From an uncultured Rhodospirillales bacterium (lineage in GTDB: Bacteria; Pseudomonadota; Alphaproteobacteria; Azospirillales; Azospirillaceae), in contig CAIYNU010000027.1 in the NCBI GenBank assembly GCA_903927615.1, positions 1 to 45,116 of the forward strand: 45,116 nt of DNA. Reading direction: 5' to 3'. Within the stretch, counting starts at the first letter, position 1. Each line of letters begins with the position of its first letter. Position numbers and translations under genes: made by a program. Below are positions 9,686-17,887 of this stretch, piece by piece. The notes under the pieces were generated by a model. The model saw only the letters and a list, made by a program, of their open reading frames with translations, was not told the DNA's origin and did no database searches.

Positions 9686-9748
9686 TCCCGGGTGACGGGC
9701 GTTAAACCTATTTGGTAAACACGGAATCTATTCCGGATATGGTGTTCC

Positions 9749-9988
9749 CTAGGCTCGTTCGCTGAGGGAACGGGCGAGCGCAGCCGCGTCGGTCCGGGCG
9801 TCATCAAGGGTTGGCGAGATGCCTTCACCGATATTGTGCCCGCCGATCGTGACGGCCCAAGGCCAAAGGTTATCGTCCCGTTTCTCGACGGTGAGGATGG
9901 CGCCACGGCACATCGTCGTCAATGCACCAGCAGAATTGAGTTGCCAAATCAAGCGGGGAGGCTGGCGGTACTCTGGATTGGCGGCCAT
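9749..9988 (-). CDS. Small hypothetical protein (79 aa)
   Basis: I do not recognise this protein. It has no signal peptide or membrane segment and no cysteine cluster. The middle (RDDNLWPWAVTIGG) and the acidic, Ala-rich C-terminus (SPTLDDARTDAAALARSL) look like a compact folded domain with a terminal helix. Codon choice is GC-ending, like neighbouring genes, which supports real coding. A GGAA/AGG stretch lies 6-12 nt before the ATG. It is convergent with the copper genes and points away from the repeat element at 10084. Confidence 0.5.
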   Translation of the reverse strand: MAANPEYRQPPRLIWQLNSAGALTTMCRGAILTVEKRDDNLWPWAVTIGGHNIGEGISPTLDDARTDAAALARSLSERA

Positions 9989-10477
9989 GGCCTGGGTTCC
10001 ATGTGAAGAAGGAGGGTAATGGGCAGGGTGGTCCGGGTTTCGATCCGCGCCACTCTACCGGAGAATGACATGGCGTTGCGGCGCTCGTGTTCCGACTCCA
10101 ACGGACCATTCCGACCCCGTTGGGCGGGAACACGAGCTGGTTCAATGTGTTGTGTTGTGCCCTCGACACGATCGTCAGGAACGAAGCGTCTCGTTCACAA
10201 CACCAGGAACAGTCGGGCTTGGAAGTCTGTAGAGGCGGTATAAGAAGTGCGATCTTGCCGCCCTTTCCATCTGCCTTGAATATGGAAGGACGGTGATGCG
10301 TGGCTTGCGGTCGACCGACGGGACAAGCCTCGCAGCATTTCACCAGTGCAGGTGCCCCGGCTTCGAGGGACGCTTGGTGTGCTTGGCCGGATCGCGTGGC
10401 TGCTGAGAGGTTGCCGGGCAAGCGACGTAATAAAATTGCAAACAATTGTTGGCATGGCATGTTATAGGTCTTGCTGA
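9989..10477. other. Gene-free stretch around the 123-bp repeat
   Basis: About 490 bp. It contains the repeat copy at 10084-10206, listed separately, and a small TTTCCAT/ATGGAAGG stem near 10263-10288. Short open frames on both strands look like noise. I see no convincing gene or RNA here. Confidence 0.5.
10084..10206 (+). repeat. 123-bp structured repeat, copy A
   Basis: Nearly identical to 37934-38056. The first 53 bp form a long imperfect palindrome with ends CTCGTGTTCC and GGAACACGAG. The second part begins CTGGTTC, ends AACACCAG, and holds the small palindrome ACGATCGT. It lies between a small hypothetical gene and the XRE regulator. No coding capacity is evident, and short terminal inverted repeats suggest a MITE- or REP-like element. 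Confidence 0.8.
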
Positions 10478-10804
10478 CTAATGCGTTCTCTGGTTCCCAT
10501 GGGGTGAACATGCCGGACCCCGTCCGACTCCCTGTGACAGCCACTCATAGGTGACGTTGGTTGCATTCAAAAAAGCACCGGTAATCATGTGCGAGAGTGG
10601 GGACCTTTCTTCATTCTTGGTGTAGACATGCCGGGACAATCCAAGAATCTGCGCCATCTGTTTACGGGAAAACCCGGCAGCCTCACGCGCCAAGCGAGTG
10701 CGCTCGCAAAAGCGTGTGCGGTATTCTGCCACCGGATCGGGTTCGGAACCGCGGCAGACCGTTGAAACCAAGACTGCCGCAGTTGTCTGAGAATTGTGTT
10801 CCAT
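10478..10804 (-). CDS. XRE-family helix-turn-helix regulator
   Basis: A 108-residue protein. Residues about 28-75 form a helix-turn-helix (RTRLAREAAGFSRKQMAQIL, then GLSRHVYTKNEERS) of the Cro/XRE or CI-like type, followed by YEWLSQG, common at the end of such domains. AAGGAG lies 9 nt before the ATG. It is downstream of and co-directional with the cyd genes but separated from them by about 100 bp, which contain a perfect GTTACTGTAAC palindrome. It may control itself, the cyd operon, or neither; the sequence alone does not decide. Confidence 0.75.
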   Translation of the reverse strand: MEHNSQTTAAVLVSTVCRGSEPDPVAEYRTRFCERTRLAREAAGFSRKQMAQILGLSRHVYTKNEERSPLSHMITGAFLNATNVTYEWLSQGVGRGPACSPHGNQRTH

Positions 10805-10831
10805 CGGGCATCTCCTTAAGAGGTTAAAAAC

Positions 10832-10864
10832 TGTTACTAATGGTCAAATGAAAGTTACTGTAAC
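10832..10864 (-). promoter_or_regulatory. Candidate operator upstream of the XRE gene
   Basis: The perfect palindrome GTTACTGTAAC lies at 10854-10864, and a further GTTAC half-site near 10833-10837. The pair sits 28-60 bp before the XRE start, in an AT-rich leader, where an autoregulatory operator would be expected. Confidence 0.4.
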
Positions 10865-10906
10865 AACAAGAATGATAATAATGGCACTATCACCTGTGAT
10901 ATTGGC

Positions 10907-11023
10907 TCAATACCAGTACCTCACGAGCCATACGACCCGCAGGATAAACCCGCCTGTCGCGACGGCTACGGTGAACCAGAAAAACACTTTTCCACCTTTG
11001 CTCAGGGATCGATACCAACCCAT
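10907..11023 (-). CDS. Tiny membrane protein downstream of cydX (38 aa)
   Basis: The frame starts MGWYRSLSKGGKVFFWF, has one hydrophobic segment (FFWFTVAVATGGFIL) and ends RVVWLVRYWY. GGAG lies 8 nt before the ATG, a good ribosome site for so short a frame. It follows cydX by 110 bp on the same strand. Small single-span proteins of the DUF2474 kind occur next to bd oxidases, and the W-rich helix followed by an Arg resembles them, but I cannot confirm membership. It may be an accessory subunit of the oxidase. Confidence 0.55.
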   Translation of the reverse strand: MGWYRSLSKGGKVFFWFTVAVATGGFILRVVWLVRYWY

Positions 11024-11133
11024 ACCGCTCACTCCAAAATTGTCTTTGACGTAAAGTCAAAGCATTCTTTTCGCTCAGTTTGACGAGGGAGGGGGCGATG
11101 GCTTCCCCCTCCCCTTCCTCACCCCACCGCTGC

Positions 11134-11253
11134 CTAGTGGGGTATGAAACCGTCCTCATTGGAAGACGGCTCATTCAGTTCCTTCCAGAGAGCCAGGGTG
11201 ACAGCAAAGAAGGAGGCAAAGCAGGTACCAAGTATCCAGGTGAAGTACCACAT
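11134..11253 (-). CDS. cydX: Cytochrome bd oxidase small subunit CydX
   Basis: A 39-residue frame beginning MWYFTWILGTCFASFFAVTL, which is the hallmark start of CydX: one membrane helix, then a short polar tail (KELNEPSSNEDGF). CydX binds CydA and stabilises the haem b595/d site of cytochrome bd. It starts 24 nt after the cydB stop codon on the same strand, as in other cydABX operons, with AAAGGA about 8 nt before the ATG. It is easily missed because of its length. Confidence 0.9.
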   Translation of the reverse strand: MWYFTWILGTCFASFFAVTLALWKELNEPSSNEDGFIPH

Positions 11254-11276
11254 CGGTTCTGTCCTTTCTGGCTGCA

Positions 11277-12416
11277 TCAGTACACGGAGTGCGAGTTATT
11301 CTCAATGTACTTGCTTGACACTGTCCCGCGCATGATCTTAAAGACCCACGCCGTGTAGAGAAGAATGATGGGCATAAAGATCACCGTCGAAATCAGCATG
11401 ATTACAAGGGTGTCGTGGCTGCTTGACGCGTCGAACACGGTCAGGCTCTGACTGGGATTGTTGGACGACGGCATCAGGAAGGGGAACATGCTGACGCCGG
11501 CCGTGCTGATGATACCGAACAGGCTGGCTCCGCTACTGACGAAGGCCAGAATCGGACGGGACGAGGCCACCAGACGGGTGGTCAGAATGGCGCCAATGAT
11601 CCCCAGCAAGGGCGCCAGGATCATCCACGGATAATGAGCGTAGTTGGTGAGCCAAGCCCCGGAGTGAAGCTCGACGGTCTTGGTGAAGGGGTTGGAGGGG
11701 CCATCCCAGGCGCCGCCGGCCGTGACGACATAGCCTTGGATCCCAAACGCTACCCACAAGCCACCAAGAACAAACAGCGCGATGGTGACGAAGGGAGCCA
11801 GCCCGGCGATGCGGATGGCCCGGGCCTGGATCGTGCCGTCGGTTTTGTTGACAAGATAGACCGCGCCGTGCGTCACATGCATCGACACGCTGACGAGGCC
11901 GCACAGCAGGGCGAAGGGGTTGAGCAGCCCGAAAAAGCTGCCGTCATAGAACAGGCGCTGCCACTCGTCGAAGTGGAACGGCACGCCTTGGAGGACGTTG
12001 CCGACGGCAACCCCAAATAACAGCGGCGGCACCGCGCCACCGACGAACAATAAATGGTCCCAGATCGTTCGCCAAGTCGAGTCCTGTAGCTTGGAGCGGT
12101 ACTTGAAGCCGCCCGGGCGCAGCAGCATGGCGAACAACAGGCCGATCAGGGCGAGGTAGAAGCCCGAGAAAGAGGCGCCGTAGAGCGGCGGGAAGGCCGC
12201 GAAAATCGCGCCCGCGCCCAGGATGATCCAGCCCTGGTTTCCTTCCCAGACCGGGCCGATAGTGTTGATCACGACGCGGCGTTCGGAGTCGGTCCTGGCG
12301 ATCCAGGGGAGAAGTGCGGCCACCCCGAAGTCGAAACCATCGAAGATGGCGAACCCGATCATCAGGAATCCGAACAGGAACCACCAGATCAGGCGTAAGG
12401 TTTCATAGTCAAGCAT
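11277..12416 (-). CDS. cydB: Cytochrome bd ubiquinol oxidase subunit II
   Basis: A 379-residue integral membrane protein with the typical CydB start (MLDYETLRLIWWFLFGFLMI) and signature FAIFDGFDFGVAALLPW, followed by about eight hydrophobic helices. CydB pairs with CydA in the inner membrane and shapes the oxygen pathway; it holds no haem of its own. It begins 32 nt after the cydA stop codon and is followed by cydX. Length is normal for the family. Confidence 0.96.
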   Translation of the reverse strand: MLDYETLRLIWWFLFGFLMIGFAIFDGFDFGVAALLPWIARTDSERRVVINTIGPVWEGNQGWIILGAGAIFAAFPPLYGASFSGFYLALIGLLFAMLLRPGGFKYRSKLQDSTWRTIWDHLLFVGGAVPPLLFGVAVGNVLQGVPFHFDEWQRLFYDGSFFGLLNPFALLCGLVSVSMHVTHGAVYLVNKTDGTIQARAIRIAGLAPFVTIALFVLGGLWVAFGIQGYVVTAGGAWDGPSNPFTKTVELHSGAWLTNYAHYPWMILAPLLGIIGAILTTRLVASSRPILAFVSSGASLFGIISTAGVSMFPFLMPSSNNPSQSLTVFDASSSHDTLVIMLISTVIFMPIILLYTAWVFKIMRGTVSSKYIENNSHSVY

Positions 12417-12448
12417 AGCTCAATTCCTTTCTTCGCCCAAGTACGGGT

Positions 12449-14002
12449 TTAGCCGGCAAGGGCGGGAGCGGGAGAATGGCCGAAGTAGTCCTCGGGACCT
12501 TTGCGGATCGTGCGCACCATCAGGTACAGTTCGACCACCAGCAAGCTCGTGTAGAGGATCACGAAGCCGCCCAGCGACAGCCACATGTCCCCCACGGTCA
12601 AGGACGAGGCGCCCAGGCGAGTCGGCAGAATGCCGTCGATGCACCAGGGTTGGCGGCCGTATTCGGCCACGAACCAGCCCAGTTCGCTCGACACCCACGG
12701 CAGAGGAATGGCGAACAAAGCCAGGCGCAGGAAACCACGATACGCTTCGACACGGTTCTTGATCACCAGCCAGAAGGCGAAGACGAACAGGCCAATGAAG
12801 AAGAAACCCAGGGCCGCCATCACGCGGAAGGTCCAGAACAGGGGCACCACGTCTGGCATTGTATCCCACGCCGCCTTGTGGATCATGTCCTCGGTAGCGC
12901 TGGGGATGTCGTTGGTATACTTGGTCAGAAGCAGGGCGTAGCCGAGCCCTTTCTGATACTTATCGAGGGTTTCCTTGGCCGCTGCGTTGGTCGAATCCTT
13001 ACGCAGAATTTCCAGGGCAGCGTACGCCTTGATACCATCGCGCACCCGTTGCTCGTTGGTGACAACCAGATCATTGATGCCTGGGACCTGTACTGTGGTG
13101 GATCGTGTGGCGATCAGACCAAGCAACCAGGGAATCTTCACCTCGAAGCTATTGGTGTGATTCTGTGTATCCGGAATTGCCACGACGTTGAAGCCAGCCG
13201 GCGCCGGTTCCGTAGTCCACATGCCCTCGATGGCGGCGATCTTCATTTTCTGGTTCTCGGCCGCGGTGTAGCCGGACTCGTCCCCCAGCACCACCACCGA
13301 CAGCGAAGCGCACAGGCCGAAGGCCGCGGCGATGGCGATCGACCGCTTGGCGAAATCGACGTTGCGCCGGGCCAGCAGGAAGAAAGCGCTGACCCCCAAG
13401 ACAAACAGCGAGCCGGTGACATAGCCGGCGCTGATGACATGAACGAACTTGGCCTGGGCGGTCGGGTTGAACAGCACATCATAGAAGTTGTCCACTTCCA
13501 TGCGCATGGTCTCGAAGTTGAATTTTGCCCCGGTCGGATGCTGCATCCAGCCGTTGGCGATGAGAATCCAGAGCGCCGACAGGTTCGAGCCCAGCGCGAC
13601 CATCCATGTGACGAAGAGATGGGCGCCCCGCGACATCCGGTCCCAGCCGAAGAAGAAGATGCCGACGAAGGTGGCCTCCAGGAAGAAGGCCATCAGGCCC
13701 TCGATGGCCAAGGGGGCACCGAAGATATCGCCGACATAGTGCGAGTAGTAGGCCCAGTTGGTCCCGAACTGGAACTCCATGGTCAGGCCGGTGGCCACCC
13801 CCATGGCAAAGTTGATGCCGAACAGGACGCCCCAAAATTTGGTCAGGTCGCGCCAGATCGGCCGCTTGGTGATAAAGAAGGTCGTTTCCATGATCCCCAG
13901 GATCACCGACAGGCCGAGGGTCAGGGGCACGAACAGGAAGTGGTACAGCGCGGTCGCAGCGAACTGGAGCCGCGCTAGGTTGACAACGTCGATGTCTATC
14001 AT
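12449..14002 (-). CDS. cydA: Cytochrome bd ubiquinol oxidase subunit I
   Basis: A 517-residue haem-bearing subunit that oxidises quinol and reduces O2 to water without pumping protons. The expected ligands are visible: His in TALYHFLFVPLTLG (haem b595), His in AKFVHVISAGYVTG (b558) and Met in FWTFRVMAALGF (b558). The acidic segment MEFQFGTNW is also present. The periplasmic loop between helices 6 and 7 is long, as in Escherichia coli-type enzymes rather than the short-loop form. Its ATG overlaps the cydP stop codon by four bases. No cydDC assembly genes are in the window. Confidence 0.97.
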   Translation of the reverse strand: MIDIDVVNLARLQFAATALYHFLFVPLTLGLSVILGIMETTFFITKRPIWRDLTKFWGVLFGINFAMGVATGLTMEFQFGTNWAYYSHYVGDIFGAPLAIEGLMAFFLEATFVGIFFFGWDRMSRGAHLFVTWMVALGSNLSALWILIANGWMQHPTGAKFNFETMRMEVDNFYDVLFNPTAQAKFVHVISAGYVTGSLFVLGVSAFFLLARRNVDFAKRSIAIAAAFGLCASLSVVVLGDESGYTAAENQKMKIAAIEGMWTTEPAPAGFNVVAIPDTQNHTNSFEVKIPWLLGLIATRSTTVQVPGINDLVVTNEQRVRDGIKAYAALEILRKDSTNAAAKETLDKYQKGLGYALLLTKYTNDIPSATEDMIHKAAWDTMPDVVPLFWTFRVMAALGFFFIGLFVFAFWLVIKNRVEAYRGFLRLALFAIPLPWVSSELGWFVAEYGRQPWCIDGILPTRLGASSLTVGDMWLSLGGFVILYTSLLVVELYLMVRTIRKGPEDYFGHSPAPALAG

Positions 14003-14226
14003 GGACGGGGTTCCTGTACTGGTGAAGTCGAAAGATTGAACACAGCGGCGGCAATGCCTTGTGGTCCGGTTTCAGGTTTGGTTGATGGTCCGAAGAATAG
14101 GACCCATAAGATGAGGATAAAGGCAAGTTTCAGAGCAATTAGAGGCACGATTATCCGCCCGAATCGAGTTCTCGGGTGAAGTCCCTCATGCCAGTATTCA
14201 ATAATGGTTTCCATTGCGGCATTCAT
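13999..14226 (-). CDS. cydP: Small cyd-operon membrane protein, CydP-like
   Basis: A 75-residue protein with one membrane segment (IVPLIALKLAFILILWVLFF) after a basic RFGR. It resembles CydP, a single-span protein encoded just before cydA in many Proteobacteria. A longer in-frame start at 14268 is less likely because it would translate the end of a repeat element (RLVHNTRG). The ATG at 14226 has AGGGGG about 7 nt upstream. The stop codon overlaps the cydA start (ATGA), so the two are translationally coupled. Confidence 0.75.
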   Translation of the reverse strand: MNAAMETIIEYWHEGLHPRTRFGRIIVPLIALKLAFILILWVLFFGPSTKPETGPQGIAAAVFNLSTSPVQEPRP

Positions 14227-14236
14227 GTCGTGCCCC

Positions 14237-14260
14237 CTAGTGTTGTGAACGAGACGCTTC
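14237..14260 (-). repeat. 24-nt terminal fragment of the 123-bp repeat
   Basis: The sequence matches the reverse complement of the last 24 nt of the repeat at 37934-38056 and ends in CTAG. It abuts the ribosome site of the cydP-like gene, so it lies in the leader of the cyd operon. Confidence 0.75.
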
Positions 14261-14861
14261 TTTCTCAAATACGATGACCGTGTTCATTTCACTATCCTTC
14301 TTGCCTAACAATTTATGGGGTGTTAGTCGGAGGTTATATACGGTATTGCCACCCTTTCCTGCTCTTGTTCGGCGCAGATAATGGCGCAAGACCCAACTGC
14401 CGGAATCGAGGGGTGCTTGCTTTGCTCGGCCGGACCGTGCGGCCGCGGGGTATGGCGGGAACGCGACGCGTTAAGATCGTTAATAAATACGATGAGCTGC
14501 ATTAAAAATGTCGCCGAAGAGAGCTTCATTTTGCTGTCAAAGTGATAGAATGGCTGTCCCAAAAACGGAAAATCATTACATTTGAGATAGCTGTTCGCTA
14601 CAATGTTGGTATGACGATTTAATAAATACACCCTATTCATCGACAGCCCCATCGTTGGCACTCGCGAGCACACGCCAGATACGGGCGTCAATGCGCTCGA
14701 CGAGGCTTTCGCATCGATCAAAGATTAGGTATGGCTGCGGTTCTGTCTTGATGGCCGGTCGTGTGAGTGCCTTTCAGGCACACGACACCAACCGGCATAT
14801 CCTCTCGGCACACATGACAGAGTCATAGTGACGGTCGAGACGGAACAGCAGGGCCAAACGA
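14261..14861. other. Gene-free stretch upstream of the cyd operon
   Basis: About 600 bp, AT-rich in its middle (14470-14640). It presumably contains the cyd promoter on the - strand, but I see no clear FNR box or sigma-70 pair. A GGCCG/CGGCC stem lies near 14429-14446. On + a short open stretch ending TGVNALDEAFASIKD at 14726-14728 looks like the tail of a protein without a start, possibly a gene remnant. Nothing firm otherwise. Confidence 0.4.
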
Positions 14862-15293
14862 TCAGACGATGGGATGGGGTGGCGCGCGGCCGTAACGGCC
14901 GATGAGGAAATCGTGCGCCGGGACAAAAACGGCCGATAAGAGCGAGTAGGCCGGGAGTTCACCAAGCGACGTCGGCGCGGGTGGTTCCACACCGGGAATC
15001 ACCAACGCGAAGCCCGCGTGGGCAAGGCAGAACGGACAAGGTGCTGTGCAGTGATTTGCCGTCGGCGGCGGAATAGGCTTACCATCAACGTCGATGGTAA
15101 TCTGCTGCGCACCATCCTTGGTGCAGATTTCCACCAGTGTGGTGCCATCCTGCGAGCCGATCGAGACGCCACCGACCGGCATAAACAACAAGGTCAGCAG
15201 CGAAAAAATCGCAAGCCACACCCTTGCTTGCTGCCCCGACCGAGAGGGTTGGAGAAGGCGCGTTGCAAAGGATATGGCGTTTGCTCGAGTCAT
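14862..15293 (-). CDS. DUF2946-type exported protein, possibly copper-linked
   Basis: A 143-residue protein. A hydrophobic segment (VWLAIFSLLTLLFMPVGG) near residues 26-43 serves as signal or anchor. A Cys-rich centre follows (ICTKDGAQ and HCTAPCPFCLAHAG), with the CPFC-x-x-HAG arrangement seen in DUF2946 proteins, which often sit beside copper-resistance genes. The end (RYGRAPP near the C-terminus) is also typical. Function unknown; metal binding at the Cys/His cluster is an inference. The ATG at 15293 lacks a strong ribosome site. A same-strand frame that extends upstream into the glycosyltransferase gene is spurious. Confidence 0.7.
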   Translation of the reverse strand: MTRANAISFATRLLQPSRSGQQARVWLAIFSLLTLLFMPVGGVSIGSQDGTTLVEICTKDGAQQITIDVDGKPIPPPTANHCTAPCPFCLAHAGFALVIPGVEPPAPTSLGELPAYSLLSAVFVPAHDFLIGRYGRAPPHPIV

Positions 15294-15655
15294 CCGATTG
15301 ACACGATCCGATTCTATGACACTTGAATATCCGACATGCTTCGTGATGCTACGGATTATGCCTTCTGGAGGCAACTGCGAAATTGCACCAATGTCGAAAT
15401 TGCACCAATCGGCATGATGCTGCGGCCTACGAAAACGATCACCCCGGCGGGTTGGCTGCCGTGCCCGGTCGCGAAGCCTCACCACTTGCAGAATATGGGC
15501 GGTTTCCCTCCCAACCCCCTGTAAACATTGGGAGTAGTGTAGCGGTAGTCTGAAGCGTTCCGGTTGAGACGCCCGGCGCTTTGTTTCCGTGGCGCCTTTT
15601 CTCGGGCTCGGGGGCCTTTGGCGACCATATGCCGACGTCTCTGAAGCCCTCGGGA
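15294..15655. other. Intergenic stretch with a 17-bp-period direct repeat
   Basis: About 360 bp between the DUF2946 gene and the TPR glycosyltransferase. It holds two exact copies of CGAAATTGCACCAAT (15378-15392 and 15395-15409), listed separately, and an ATCCG/CGGAT dyad near 15330-15357. No gene seen. Confidence 0.5.
15378..15409 (-). promoter_or_regulatory. Direct repeat, candidate operator for the DUF2946 gene
   Basis: Two identical 15-mers (CGAAATTGCACCAAT) are spaced 17 bp start to start, 85-116 bp upstream of the DUF2946 start. Tandem sites of this kind can bind a regulator, but 17 bp is not a whole number of helical turns and no regulator is adjacent. Confidence 0.3.
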
Positions 15656-17851
15656 TCAGGCGCAGCGACGGTGCCAAAGCGTGCGGTAGGTGGTTTCCAG
15701 GGCGCGGGCCATGCGGCGGCCGTCGCATAACGGCGAGGCGGCCATTCGCGGACGCAGTCCGGCCCGGAGCGTCGCCAGCCGGTCGGGGGCTGCGGCCAGA
15801 CCGGCGGCGAGGGCGATCACGGCGTCGGGCGAATCGGCGACCAGATCGTCGGTCAGGTCGAGCGCGGTCAGAAAGCTCAGGGTCTGGCGCGACAGGGGGC
15901 GGGCCCCCGGCCACGTCACCACCGGCACTCCCATCCACAGCGCCTCGCACGAGGTCAGGCCGCCGCCGAACGGAAAGGGGTCCAGGGCCAGATCGATATC
16001 GCCATAGGCCGCCAGCAACGCCGGATGCGCCACCGCGCCGTACAGGTCCAACCGCCCGGGATCGCCGCCCGCCGCCGCGAAGGCCGCGCGCAGTCGGGTC
16101 CGCTCGGCCCCGTCGGACAGGCTTTTCCAGCGGAGGTGCAAGCGGGCGCCGGGGACCGCCGCCAACACCCGGGCCCACAGCGCCAGCACCGTGGGCGAGA
16201 CCTTGGCCAGATTGTTGAAGCTGCCGAACGTCACCGCGCCCCGGGTCAGACAGGGCAGGGGCGCCACCGGCGGCGCGTCGTCCGGTGGGGCGTAACAGAG
16301 ACGGCCGCCGGGGAGCCGCACCACCTCCTCGGTAAACCAGGGCTCGCACCCGGGGGGCGCGGTGGCGCTGTCCATCAGAATGGCGTCGATGGCGGGCAAT
16401 CCGGTGGTGTGGCCATGACCCAGCCAGGACACCAGAATCGGGGCCGGCCGCCGGGCGAACACGGGCAACCGGTTGCCCTCGGTGTGGCCGTCCAGGTCCA
16501 CCAGCACATCAATGCCGTCTTCGTGAATCCGGCCGGCCAGGTCGATGTCGGACAACCCGGCAGTGTCGCACCACCCGGACGCCGCGCCGCGCAGGTGGCG
16601 GGTCATGGGGTCTTCCACCACCACTCCGGAATAGGCCTGGAGGCTCACCCGGTCCCGGTCGTGGGCGGGCCAGACCGCCGCCAGAAGCCAGCCGACCGGA
16701 TGTCGCCGGAAGTGGCTGGACACGTAGCCGACCCGCAATGTCCGCCCGGGGTCGGGGCGGTTCACGAGGTGGGGAAACATCGCCGCGAGCGGCAGTCCAT
16801 GCCGCCGGCCCCAGTCCTGGCAGGCGGCGGCCAGCGCGGCTTCGTTCACGTCCGGGCTGTAGGTCAACCCCATCACCAGCGACGACCGGAGTCTTGCCGA
16901 GTCGGGCTTCAGAGCCACCGCCCGCCGCGCCTCGTCCAGGGCCTCGGCCAACCGGCCCTGGTCCTTGCGCACCAGGCCGAGATTGTGGTGAGCCTCGGCG
17001 AAGTCCGGCTTGAGGGCCAGGGCCTGTTGATGGCCGGCGGCGGCTTCGGCCAGCAAACCCTGATCCCGGAACACGGTGGCGAGGTTGTCGTGGGCCTCGG
17101 CCAGATCCGGCTTGAGCGCCAGCGCCCGCCGGTAATGGCCCACGGCCTCGGCGAAGCGGCCCTGGCGGTGGCGGACGGTGCCGAGATTGTTGTGGACGTG
17201 GGCGAAGTCGGGGGCCATCGCCAGCGCCTGATGGTAGCGGTCGGCGGCCTGGTCCAACCGCCCCTGGTCCATCAACACCGACCCCAGATTGTTCAGGGTT
17301 CGGGCATCGTCGGGTTTGAGCGCCAGCGCCCGCCGGTACCGGTCCGCCGCCGGTTCCAACCGGCCCTGCGTCCGCAGCATGGTGCCGAGATTGGTCAGGG
17401 CCTCGGCGAAATCGGGTCGGAGCGCCACCGCCCGTTCGAAGTGGGCGGCAGCCTTGGCCGGGTCGCCTTCGGCGTGGTGCAGAATGCCCAGGTTGTTGTG
17501 CGCGTCCGCCAACCCCGGTTGGAGCGTCAGCGCCCGCTGGTACTGCGCCGCGGCGCCCTCCAACCGGCCCCGGTCCAGCAGCACGTTGCCCAGGCTGAGG
17601 TGGTAAACCGCCACGTCGTCGCGTAAGCCGATGGCCTGGCCGATCAGGGCGATGGCCTGTTCGGTTTCGCCGGCGCCGTGGGCGAGCATTCCCAGCATGT
17701 GCAGACTGTCGGCATGCCGCGGCTCCAGGGCCAGCACCTGCCGGTAGAGGTATTCAGCCTCTTGCAACCGACCGGCCCCGTGCTGCCGCAGAGCGTCAAG
17801 GAAAAGCTGCCCAATGGCTGGGAAGGCGGTCACGGGCCTTAGGCCTTTCAT
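15656..17851 (-). CDS. TPR protein with O-GlcNAc-transferase-like (GT41) domain
   Basis: About 731 residues. The first 340 contain roughly nine TPR units (LALKPDFAEAHHNLG type). The rest is a GT41/SPINDLY-type domain: RVGYVSSHFRRHPVGW, VDLDGHTEGNRLPVFARRPA, then VTFGSFNNLAKVSPTVLALW and FPFGGGLTSCEALWMGVPV. Such enzymes move a sugar from a UDP-sugar to Ser/Thr of proteins. In bacteria the acceptors are often flagellin or unknown. The ATG at 17851 is preferred to an in-frame TTG at 17875. It starts 36 nt after the chemoreceptor stop codon, so the two are probably co-transcribed; a link to motility is possible but not shown. Confidence 0.85.
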   Translation of the reverse strand: MKGLRPVTAFPAIGQLFLDALRQHGAGRLQEAEYLYRQVLALEPRHADSLHMLGMLAHGAGETEQAIALIGQAIGLRDDVAVYHLSLGNVLLDRGRLEGAAAQYQRALTLQPGLADAHNNLGILHHAEGDPAKAAAHFERAVALRPDFAEALTNLGTMLRTQGRLEPAADRYRRALALKPDDARTLNNLGSVLMDQGRLDQAADRYHQALAMAPDFAHVHNNLGTVRHRQGRFAEAVGHYRRALALKPDLAEAHDNLATVFRDQGLLAEAAAGHQQALALKPDFAEAHHNLGLVRKDQGRLAEALDEARRAVALKPDSARLRSSLVMGLTYSPDVNEAALAAACQDWGRRHGLPLAAMFPHLVNRPDPGRTLRVGYVSSHFRRHPVGWLLAAVWPAHDRDRVSLQAYSGVVVEDPMTRHLRGAASGWCDTAGLSDIDLAGRIHEDGIDVLVDLDGHTEGNRLPVFARRPAPILVSWLGHGHTTGLPAIDAILMDSATAPPGCEPWFTEEVVRLPGGRLCYAPPDDAPPVAPLPCLTRGAVTFGSFNNLAKVSPTVLALWARVLAAVPGARLHLRWKSLSDGAERTRLRAAFAAAGGDPGRLDLYGAVAHPALLAAYGDIDLALDPFPFGGGLTSCEALWMGVPVVTWPGARPLSRQTLSFLTALDLTDDLVADSPDAVIALAAGLAAAPDRLATLRAGLRPRMAASPLCDGRRMARALETTYRTLWHRRCA

Positions 17852-17887
17852 GGCCTCCAGGGGAAAGCCCCCCAAAGATCTGAGACA

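Noticed and set aside
10020-10080. A tRNA-like T-arm (GGTTTCGATCC)
   Set aside because: The loop has one base too many and no D-arm, anticodon arm or acceptor pairing fits around it.
12476-13978. A 500-codon + strand frame across cydA
   Set aside because: Antisense shadow of cydA, Gln/Asp/Gly-rich, no family features.
14862-16349. A 495-codon open frame on the - strand
   Set aside because: Its upstream part overlaps the glycosyltransferase gene in another frame and reads as Arg/Gly-rich noise; only the DUF2946 part (14862-15293) is supported.
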